A stretch of DNA of 64,000 nucleotides, from NCBI RefSeq assembly GCF_001905005.1, contig NZ_LWKZ01000023.1, positions 1,054,001 through 1,118,000 on the forward strand. Direction: 5' to 3'. Below are positions 1-9,600 of this stretch, one piece after another. Numbering within the stretch: position 1 is the stretch's first letter; every line of letters begins with the position of its first letter. Below the pieces are notes generated by a model. That model was not told the origin of the DNA and did no database searches. It worked only from the letters and a program-made list of their open reading frames with translations. Source of the DNA: Streptomyces sp. CB02923. Its GTDB lineage: Bacteria; Actinomycetota; Actinomycetes; Streptomycetales; Streptomycetaceae. The translations under genes and the position numbers were made by a program.

Positions 1-372
1 GGCCTGCCGGCCGTCCCCGCCGCCGTCGCCGCGCTCGTCGCCGGCATGGCCGACGGGTTCACGGAGATCGCGTACGTCTCCCGGCTGCAAGCCGCCCCCG
101 ACGACCGGCGCGGACGGCTCTTCGGCCTGTCCGCCTCGGCCGAGAACAGCGGCTTCGGCCTGGGAATGATCGTCAGCGCGGCGCTGCTGGAGCGCTACTC
201 GCCCCTCCAGGTGGTCGGCGCGTTCCAGGGCCTGGCCATCGTCCTGTGCGTCGCCCTGCTCGTCGTGCTGGCCAGGGGACGCACGCTGTTCCCGCACGAA
301 CCACCGGCCCGGGAGAGCGGCGGCCCGGCGCCCGGCCGGGAGGTCTCCGCCGCGGAGGGCGGCACCCCATGA
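1..372 (+). CDS. MFS transporter, C-terminal fragment
   Basis: The window opens inside this gene; 123 codons up to the stop are present. The fragment has an Arg-rich cytoplasmic loop (DDRRGRLFG), a Gly-rich helix (SGFGLGMIVSAALLE) and a last hydrophobic helix (VVGAFQGLAIVLCVALLVVLA), followed by a charged tail. This is the usual end of a 12- or 14-helix major facilitator. Its stop overlaps the start of the polyketide synthase by 4 bp (ATGA), so it is translationally coupled to the biosynthetic genes. Export of the cluster product is a reasonable inference, but the substrate cannot be read from this piece. Confidence 0.7.
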   Translation, partial: GLPAVPAAVAALVAGMADGFTEIAYVSRLQAAPDDRRGRLFGLSASAENSGFGLGMIVSAALLERYSPLQVVGAFQGLAIVLCVALLVVLARGRTLFPHEPPARESGGPAPGREVSAAEGGTP

Positions 373-3300
373 ACGTACCGGCCGACTCGCGCGTCGCGGT
401 CATCGGCATGGCCTTCCGCTTCCCCGGGGCGGACACCCCCGAGGAGTTCTGGCGCGTCATCCGCGACGGCAGGAACTGCGTACGGCGCTTCACCGACGAG
501 GAACTGGCCGCGGCCGGGGTCCCCGCCGAGAAGTACCGCGCGGACGGCTTCGTCGGAGCCAGCGGCATCCTGCCCGGCATCGCCGGGTTCGACGCCGAAT
601 TCTTCGGTATGAGCGGTCGGGAGTCGCAGCTCACCGACCCACAGCACCGGATGTTCCTGGAATGCGCCTACCACGCCCTGGAGGACGCCGGACACCCGCG
701 GGAACGGGACGGACTGCGCACCGGCGTCTTCGCCACCACCGGCTACCACCTCTACACCATGGAGAACTACCTGCTGAACAACGTCCTGAAGGGTCCCGTC
801 GGCGACGACTGGCTCTCCCGGATGCAGATCATGGTCGGCAACTACACCGACTTCACCGCCACCCGCGTGTCCTTCCGCCTCAACCTGACGGGCCCCGCCG
901 TCAGCGTCCAGACCGGCTGCTCCAGCTCCCTGGCCGCCCTCCAGCTCGCCGCGCAGTCGGTGCTCGCCGGTGACAGCGACATCGCGCTGGCCGGCGCCAC
1001 GGCCGTCCACGTACCGCAGGTACTGGGCTACCGGTACGTGAAGGGCTCCATCCTCTCCAAGAGCGGCTGCCTGCGCGCCTTCGACGCGGGCGCGGACGGC
1101 ACCGTGGGCGGTACCGGCGTCGCCGCCGTCGTCCTCAAACGCCTGGACCGGGCGCTCGCCGACGGCGACACCGTCCACGGCGTCCTGCGCGGCTGGGGCG
1201 TCACCAACGACGGCGCGTCCAAGCAGGCGTACACCGCGCCGAGCGCCGCGGGCCAGCGCGGCGCCATCCGCCGCGCGCTCGACCACGCGGGCATCAGCGC
1301 GGACACCATCGGCTACCTGGAGACCCACGGCACGGGCACGCTGAAGGGCGACCCGATCGAGTTCGACGGCGCCGCCTCCGCGTACCGCGCCGACACCGAC
1401 CGGACCGGCTACTGCGCGCTCGGCTCGACCAAGGCCAACATCGGCCACCTCGACGTGTGCTCCGGCCTGGCCGGCTTCATCAAGACCCTGCTCGTACTCC
1501 GGCACGGAATCATCCCGCCGATGGCCAACTTCCGCGAGCCGAACCCCGCACTCGACCTCGACCGCAGCCCCTTCTACATTCCCGAGGCGGCCCGCCCGTG
1601 GCCGCAGGGGGACACACCGCGCCGGGCAGGCGTCACGTCACTGGGCGTCGGCGGCACCAACGTCCACATCATCGTCGAACAGGCCCCCGAACCCCCTCCC
1701 CGCAACGCCACCGTGACCCCGCCGGACGTCCTCGTCCTCTCCGGCCGGTCCGAAGCGGCCCTCACCGCCAACGCCCGTGCGCTGCGCGACCACCTGACAC
1801 GGCACCCCGAAGCGGACCTCGCCGACGTGGTGACCACCGCGGCGGGCCGGGCCCACCACCGGCACCGCCTGGCGGCCCGCGGTACGCGCCCGGCGGATCT
1901 CGCCACGGCCCTGGACGGCTGGCTGGCGGGCACCGGCGGCCCCGCCGCGGCCGCCGCCGTGACGACCGGCGAGGCATCCCGGGAAGGACGCGCGGGCGTC
2001 GCCTTCCAGTTCACGGGACAAGGCAGCCCGTACCCCGGCATGGCACAGCCCCTGTACGAGCGCTTCGCCGTCGTACGCGACCTGCTCGACACCTGCGAAC
2101 GCCACCACCGGAAGCTCTACGGCAGCTCCCTGCTCGACGCGCTGCTCGACCCCGGCGCGGACCGCGCCACGACGGAGCACACCCGGACCGCCCAACCGGC
2201 CCTCTTCGCCCTCCAATACGCGCTCACCGGACTCTGGCGCCACGCCGGTGTCACACCGGACTTCGTCGCCGGGCACAGCGTCGGCGAATACGCCGCCCTG
2301 TGCGCGGCGGGCGCACTGTCCGTCGAGGACGGCCTGCGCATCACCGCGGAGCGCGGCCGGCTGATGCAGGACCACTGCGCCCGCGGTGCCATGGCGGCCG
2401 TCTCGGCGGACCTGGACACCGCCCGGAACCTGACCGACGAGGTCACCGGCCTCGAACTCGCCGTCGCCAACGGAGCGCGGCGGCATGTGCTCGCCGGTCC
2501 CGTCGGCGCCGTGGACCGGCTGCTGACCCTGCTGGAGGAGCGCGGCATCACCGGAGAACGGCTCCCGGTGACGCGGGCCTTCCACACCGCGCTCATGGAC
2601 CCGGTCCTGGACAAGTTCCGGGAACTGCTCGACGGCGTCACCTTCCGACCGGTCACGACCGGTTTCGTCAGCTGCCTCGACGGGCGCCTGCACGAGCCGG
2701 GCTGGGCACCGGACGCCGACCACCTCGTACGCCAGACACGCGAGCCGGTCCGCTACGACGCCGTGCTGCGCACGCTCGGCCGGACGCACACCGCCACGCT
2801 GGTCGAGATCGGCCCGCACACCACACTCAGCGGACTCGCCCGCGCGGCCCTCCCCGGCGTACCGGCGGTCCCGACGCTGCGCCGCGGCGCCGGGCCCGCC
2901 CCCTTCTGGGGCGCGGTGGCACAGCTCCACTGCGCGGGCGCGGACCTCGACTGGCCGGTGCTGACGGCCGGCAGCGGAGGCCGCAGGACCGGGCTGCCCG
3001 GCTATCGCTTCCAGCACAGGACGTACTGGACGGGGCCGGAGCCGACAGCCGTCCGGGCCGTCCGGACCGGCGAACCAGCGAGAGAAGAGGAAGACGTGGC
3101 ACAGGACGAGGCAGTGTTCGAGAGGGTGCTCGGACACGTCATCGAGTTGGTCGCCAAGCACCTCGGGCACGACGCGGACGCGATCACCGGCGACACATCC
3201 TTCTTCGACCTCGGTGCGGACTCCCTGCAAATGATCAGCGTGCTGCGCGAGCTGGAGCAGGACCACCAGGTCAAGGTCGCGATGCGGGAGCTGTTCGAGG

Positions 3301-3656
3301 AGGCGAGCACCTCGCGGCAGCTCGCGGAGCTGATCGTGGGGCGGATGGCGGGGGGTGCCGCGGCATCCGCCGAGCCGGTCCGCACGCCCGAGCCGGTCCG
3401 CACGCCGGAGCCCGCGCGGGCGCCCGAGCCTGTCCGTACGCCGGAGCCGGCTCCCGCGCCCACTGAACCGTCCGGTCCGTCGCAGCCCGTGACGCGTGCG
3501 GAACTGGCCGACCTCGTCCGCCAGGTGCAGCAGCTGTCGCAGATCCAGCTCCAGATGATGTCCCAGATACACCAGCTGTCCCAGCTGCTGACCACGCAGG
3601 CCGCGAGCGCCCCGACGGGCGGCGCGGTGGCCAACGGGAAGGCGGGCGGGAAGTGA
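369..3656 (+). CDS. Type I polyketide synthase, one module: KS-AT-ACP
   Basis: 1095 aa; the ATG at 369 is chosen because it overlaps the upstream stop. Ketosynthase covers about residues 7-430, with the catalytic triad visible: Cys184 (TGCSSS), His320 (ETHGTGT) and His360 (KANIGHL). Acyltransferase covers about 570-870, with Ser637 in GHSVGEY; TRAFH at 735-739 stands where malonyl-specific domains have HAFH, so malonyl-CoA is predicted. The acyl carrier has Ser952 in LGADSLQ. I see no KR, DH or ER, so the chain should leave as a beta-keto thioester. A Pro-rich repeat (EPVRTP, about 1000-1040) leads into a Gln/Leu-rich amphipathic tail (about 1045-1080) that may dock to the next protein. The tail ends in a GTGA overlap with that gene. 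Confidence 0.9.
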   Translation: MNVPADSRVAVIGMAFRFPGADTPEEFWRVIRDGRNCVRRFTDEELAAAGVPAEKYRADGFVGASGILPGIAGFDAEFFGMSGRESQLTDPQHRMFLECAYHALEDAGHPRERDGLRTGVFATTGYHLYTMENYLLNNVLKGPVGDDWLSRMQIMVGNYTDFTATRVSFRLNLTGPAVSVQTGCSSSLAALQLAAQSVLAGDSDIALAGATAVHVPQVLGYRYVKGSILSKSGCLRAFDAGADGTVGGTGVAAVVLKRLDRALADGDTVHGVLRGWGVTNDGASKQAYTAPSAAGQRGAIRRALDHAGISADTIGYLETHGTGTLKGDPIEFDGAASAYRADTDRTGYCALGSTKANIGHLDVCSGLAGFIKTLLVLRHGIIPPMANFREPNPALDLDRSPFYIPEAARPWPQGDTPRRAGVTSLGVGGTNVHIIVEQAPEPPPRNATVTPPDVLVLSGRSEAALTANARALRDHLTRHPEADLADVVTTAAGRAHHRHRLAARGTRPADLATALDGWLAGTGGPAAAAAVTTGEASREGRAGVAFQFTGQGSPYPGMAQPLYERFAVVRDLLDTCERHHRKLYGSSLLDALLDPGADRATTEHTRTAQPALFALQYALTGLWRHAGVTPDFVAGHSVGEYAALCAAGALSVEDGLRITAERGRLMQDHCARGAMAAVSADLDTARNLTDEVTGLELAVANGARRHVLAGPVGAVDRLLTLLEERGITGERLPVTRAFHTALMDPVLDKFRELLDGVTFRPVTTGFVSCLDGRLHEPGWAPDADHLVRQTREPVRYDAVLRTLGRTHTATLVEIGPHTTLSGLARAALPGVPAVPTLRRGAGPAPFWGAVAQLHCAGADLDWPVLTAGSGGRRTGLPGYRFQHRTYWTGPEPTAVRAVRTGEPAREEEDVAQDEAVFERVLGHVIELVAKHLGHDADAITGDTSFFDLGADSLQMISVLRELEQDHQVKVAMRELFEEASTSRQLAELIVGRMAGGAAASAEPVRTPEPVRTPEPARAPEPVRTPEPAPAPTEPSGPSQPVTRAELADLVRQVQQLSQIQLQMMSQIHQLSQLLTTQAASAPTGGAVANGKAGGK

Positions 3657-6600
3657 CACGGGACATGACACCGGACATGACGCCGGGGACGACACCGGGC
3701 ATGACCGCGTTGAGCGCGGCCGCCGCGGTGGACCAGGACCTGGCCGCCATGGCCGACCTCTCCCGGCGCATCGCGCAGCGGATCGAGGCCGCGGCCGGTA
3801 CCGCGGAGCAGCCGGCGGCCGACGGGGGACCGGCCCCCGCACGGCCGGAGGACGCCGAGTCCGGCCGCGAGCCGGCGGCCGAACGGCGGCAGCGCGTGCA
3901 CGGCCCCCGGGTGACCGTCTCCCGCGCCTCCGGCATGGTCGGCGGGTCCGCCCCGGCCTCCCAGCAGGCACACCTCGACGACCTGGTGCGCCGCTACACG
4001 GCCAAGACCGCCACGTCGAAGGAGCTCGCCCAGCGGTACCGCCGTGTGCTCGCCGACAGCCGGGCCGTCGTCGGGTTCCGCAGCAGGACGAAGGAGATGC
4101 TGTACCCGATCGCCGGACGCCGGGCGAGCGGCTCCTGGCTGGAAGACGTCGACGGAAACCGCTATGTCGACATCACCATGGGCTTCGGTGTGCTCCTCTT
4201 CGGCCACGAACCGGAGTTCGTGAGCGAGGCCGTCCGCGAACACCTCTCCCGCGGCATCCAGCTCGGCCCCCGCAATGCCGAGACCGGCGAGGCCGCCGAA
4301 CTGCTGGCGGAACTGACCGGCATGGAGCGGGTGGCGTTCGCCAACTCCGGTACGGAGGCGAACTCCGCCGCGATCCGGCTCGCCCGCGCCGCCACCGGCC
4401 GCCGCCGCATCGTCACCTTCCACGGCGCCTACCACGGCCACGCCGACAACGTCCTGGGCCGCTCCACCGGCACCGGCGCCGACCGGGTCACCGTCCCCGT
4501 CTCCTCCGGCATCCCGTCCAGCAGCGTCGCCGACCTGCTGGTCCTGGACTACGGCAGCGACGCGAGCCTGGAGGTCGTCGCGGAGCACGCGGACGACATC
4601 GCCGCGGTCATCGTCGAACCCGTACAGAGCCGCCACCCGTCGCTGCGCCCGGCCGCCTTCGTGCGGCAGCTGCGCGAACTGACCCGCCGCCACGGCATCG
4701 TGCTGATGTTCGACGAGATGCTGACGGGCTTCCGTCCGGCGCCGCGCGGCGCCCAGGAGCTGTACGGCGTCAGCCCGGACCTCGCGACGTACGGGAAGCT
4801 GCTCGGCGGCGGATTCCCGATCGGCGCCATCGCGGGCCGGGCGGACATCATGAACGGTGTGGACGGCGGTTTCTGGCAGTACGGGGACGCCAGCTACCCG
4901 CCCGCCGACACCACCTTCTTCGGCGGTACGTACATCCAGCACCCGGTGTCGATGGTCGCCGCCCGCGCCGTGCTGACGCATCTGAAGGAGCACAGCCCGC
5001 GGCTCCAGGACCGGCTGAACGCCCGTACCGGCGAACTGGCGGACTCGCTGAACCGCTTCTTCGAGGACGAGGAGTTTCCGCTGCGGATGAGCCACTTCGG
5101 CTCCCAGTTCCGCTTCGAGCACCGCGCGGACATGGAACTGCTGTACCACCACCTCATGCTGCGCGGGGTGCACGTCTGGGAATGGCGCAACTTCTTCCTG
5201 TCGACCGCTCACTCCGACGGGGACATCGAGTTCATCGCCGACGCCGTCCGCGGGTCGCTGCGCGAACTGCGTACGGCGGGATTCTTCCCCGGCGGGCCGA
5301 AGCGGCTGCCGAAATCGCTGCCGACGGCGGTGCCGACGGCGGGGCCGAATCCGCTGCCGACGGCGGTGCGGGCAGTCGCGCAGCCCTCGGCGCCACAGGC
5401 CGGACCGCGGACCCGCGTGGCGGCCACGCCCCAGGGGGTGGCCTGGAACGCGGCCGCCGCCCGTGCCACCACCCCACCGGCGCCCGTGGACACCGTGCCG
5501 GCGCCCGCCGCCGAGCCGCGCCCGGCGCCCGCCGTGACCGCTTCGGCCGACCGCCGCGCCCCCGACTTCAGCATCTACTTCTTCGGCGACTACCCCCAGG
5601 ACGAAACCGCTTCCGAAACCGCTTCCGAAGCCGCATCCGGAGCAGGAGCCGCAGCAGGCTCCCCGGCCGCCGCGCACGGCAAGTACGACCACATCCTGGA
5701 AACCGCCCGCTTCGCCGACCAGCACGGATTCCACGCCCTCTGGATGCCGGAGCGGCACTTCCACTCCTTCGGCGGGCTGTTCCCCAACCCCGTCGTGCTC
5801 GCCGCGGCCCTCGCCCGCGAGACCCGGCACATCCGCCTCAACGCGGGCTCCGTCGTCCTGCCCCTGCACGACCCGGTCCGGGTCGCGGAGGAGTGGTCGA
5901 TGGCCGACAACCTCTCCGGCGGCCGGGTCGGCATCGGCTGCGCGAGCGGCTGGCACGCCAACGACTTCGTCTTCTTCCCCGACCGCTTCGGCCGCCACAA
6001 GGAGCTGATGTACGAGCAGGTGGAGCAGGTCCGCCGCCTCTGGCGCGGCGAGCCCGTACGGCGCACCGGCGGCGACGGCGAGACCGAGGTGCGCCTGTTC
6101 CCGCGCCCGGTCCAGGCCGCACCGCCCATGTACACGGCGGTGGTCGGCAACCCCGCGTCGTACGAGGCCGCCGCCCGGCACGACGTCGGCGTGGTCACCA
6201 ACCTGATGACCCAGAGCGTCGAGCAACTCGCCGAGAACATCGCGCTGTACCGCCGCACCCGCGCCGAGAACGGCCTCGACCCGGACGCCGGACGGGTCGC
6301 CGTCCTCCTGCACACCTACCTCGCGGACGATCACCGCACGGCGCGCGCCGAGGCGTACGAGCCCCTGTCGCGTTACATGCGCGCCTCGCTCTCCCTGTTC
6401 GGCAACGTCGCCAACAGCCTCGGCCACAACGTCGACCTGTCCGCGCTCAGCGAGGACGACCTCGACGTCCTCTTCCGCCGCGCCTACGACCGCTACTGCG
6501 ACCAGCGGGCGCTCATCGGCACACCCGCCACCGTCGCCCCCGTGGTGGACGCGGTGAGCGCGGCAGGCGCCGACGAGATCGTCTCGCTCGTCGACTTCGG

Positions 6601-9600
6601 CGTGCGGCCCGACGCGCTGCGTACCGGCCTCACCCACGTCGACGCGCTGCGCCGCCGCTACCACGCGCCGGGCGCGAGCGCCCGCGTGTCCGCGCCGTCC
6701 GCCCCGGCAGCGGCCCGGGAGCCCGCACGCGAGAGCGCCGCCCCCCTCTCACCGGGGCAGCAGCGCATCTGGTTCCTCGAACGGATGCTGCCCGGCCGTA
6801 CCGCCTACAACGAGACCAAGGCCATCCGACTCGACGGCCCGCTCGACGTCCCCGCGCTGCGTACGGCGCTGCGCGAGCTGGTGGCGCGGCACGAGGGGCT
6901 GCGGACCGTCTTCCGCGAGATCGACGACGAGCCCTGCCAGCTCGTCCGGCCGCCGTCCGCACCGGACTTCGCGGTGCTCGACCGTACGGGCGCGGGCACC
7001 GCGGGCGAGGACGCCACGATCCGCGCGGTCCTGGCGGAGGAGAGCGCGCGGCGCTTCGACCTCGTCAACGGGCCGCTGTTCGTCACCCGGCTGGTCAAGC
7101 TGGGGAAGGAGCGGCACGTCCTGGTCTTCTCCCTGCACCACATCGTCGTGGACGCCGCCTCCGCCACCGTCCTGGCCCGCGACCTGTCCGCCCTCTACCG
7201 GGCCGCACACGACGGTTGCGGCCCGGAACTCCCCGCGCTGACCGGCACCTATGCCGACCACGCCCGCGCCCAGCTCCGTACGCTGGACGACCCCGCGCAC
7301 TCCGCGGACCTGGCGTACTGGCTCGACACGCTCGGCGGCGAACTCCCCGTACTGGATCTGCCCTGCGACCGCCCGCGCCCCGCGGCCATGTCGTCCAACG
7401 GGCGGGCCGTCTTCCACCGGCTCGACCCGGAGCTGTCCGCACGGCTGCGGGACCTGAGCAGGCAGCGGCGCGGCACCCTCTTCATGACGCTGCTCGCCGG
7501 TTTCACCGCGATGCTCCACCGGGTCACCGGCCGGCCGGACATCGTCGTCGGCACCCCGATGTCGGACCGCCCCCAGGGCACCGAGAACCTGCTCGGCTTC
7601 TTCGTCAACACGCTCGCGCTCCGCTTCGACCTGTCGGGCGACCCGGAGTTCGGCGCGTTCCTCGACCGGGTGCGGGGTGTCGCCCTGGACGCGTACGACC
7701 ACGCGAACGTGCCCTTCGAGGCGGTGGTGCGGGAGCTGGCCCCGGCGCGTACCACCGACCGCACGCCGGTCTTCCAGGTGCTCGCCGAGTTCGAGAGCAG
7801 CGATCCGTTCCGCTTCGACCTGCCCGGCGTCCGGGCCACCGTGATCGACGCGGGCCCCGACAAGGCCCTCACGGACCTCGCCGTGTACTTCACCGACCAG
7901 CCCGAAGGCATCCGCTGCCACCTGGAGTACAACACCGACCTGTTCGACGCGGGCACCGTGGACGGCTTCTTCCGCACCTTCCGGGACCTGCTCGAAGCGG
8001 CCGTACGGGAACCGGGGACACCGCTGTCCCGCCTCGGCACCACGAAGACACGGCCGCCGGCGGACCACGCCGTGACGGCCGGGCCCGCGCGCCCGGTGCC
8101 CGCCGCATGGCAGCAGGGCCCGGCCCGTCCGGTGGTGCGGGCCACCGTCCACGAACTCGTCGCCCGGCGCGCGGCGGAAGCCCCGTACCGCACCGCCGTC
8201 CACCACGGCGAGGAACACCTCAGCTACCGCGACCTGGACGCGCGGGCCGAACAACTGGCCGCCGTCATCCGCGAGCGGTCCGGGACCACGGCGGCAGCGA
8301 CCGCCGACGGTGCGGACGACGTGGTGGCCCTGTGGCTGCCCCGCTCGACCGACCTTGTCGTGGCCATGCTCGCGGTGCTCAAGTCCGGCCGGGCCTATGT
8401 GCCCCTGGACCCGTCGCTGGGACGGGTCCGGGCCGGCACGGTGATCGCGGAATGCGGCGCTCGCCTCCTGCTGAGCACCGGCTCCCAGGCCGACCTGCCG
8501 GACCTGCCCGACGGCCTGGCCGTCGTCGACGTCACCGCCGACGGCAGCCGCACCACCGGGCGTACGCAGCACACGAGAGACGCGAAGAAGCCGCTGCCGG
8601 ACGCCGCCGGCCCCGACTCCCTGTGCTACGTCATCTACACCTCCGGCAGCACAGGCACGCCCAAGGGCGTCGCGGTGCCCCACCGCAGCGTGGTCGATCT
8701 CTGCCAGTGGCACCACAAGCGCTTCGCCTTCACCTCGGCCGACCGCAGCGCGCTGGTGTGCAGCCAGAGCTTCGACGCCTCGGTCCTGGAAATCTGGCCC
8801 GCGCTGACCGCGGGAGCGTCCGTCGTCATCGCCGACGACACCGTCCGAACGGACACGGCAGCACTGGCCCGCTGGTACGCGCAGCAGCACGTGACCTTCT
8901 CGATCCTGCCCACCGCCCTGGGCGAAGCGCTGCTCACCCTGCCGCCCGCCGAACAGCCGCCGCTGCGCCACCTGCTGCTGGGCGGCGATGTGATGCGCAC
9001 CCGGCCGCACCCGGACGTGGCGTACGAGACGGTCAACGTGTACGGGCCGACCGAGACCACCGTGCTGTGCACCACCGAGACCGTCGGTCCGCGCACGCCC
9101 GCGACCGGGTCGGCGCCGATCCCGATCGGCCGTCCCGTCGACAACGCGCGGCTGCGGGTCCTCGACGCGTCGGGTGCGCCGGTGCCGATCGGCGCGGTGG
9201 GGGAGCTGTACGTCGGCGGGCCGGGCGTGGCCCGTGGCTACCTCGGCGTGCCCGCGTCGGGGGAGGAACGTTTCGGCCCGGATCCGCTCGGTACGGCACC
9301 TGGCGTGGGAAGGGACGGACCGGGTACGGGAGGGTTCGTACCTGGTGCGGGAGGGGCCGTATCCGGTGCGGGCGTGGTCGGCGGGTACGCGGTCGGCGCG
9401 TACGAGGCATCCGGGAAGGACGTGCCGGCGCCCGGGCCCGCCTACTACCGCACCGGTGACCTGGTGCGGTGGACCGAGGACGGGGCGCTGGAATTCCGGG
9501 GGCGCGTCGACGACCAGGTGAAGGTCCGTGGATACCGGGTCGAACCGGAAGAGACGGCCCGTGCGCTGAACGGTCTGGACGGCGTGCGCGAGGCCGCCGT

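Noticed and set aside
2..6700. Very long open frames on the minus strand across the PKS/NRPS genes
   Set aside because: They mirror the high-GC coding strand: composition is Arg/Gly/Ala/Val-rich with no recognisable motif, and the plus-strand frames have complete enzyme domains.
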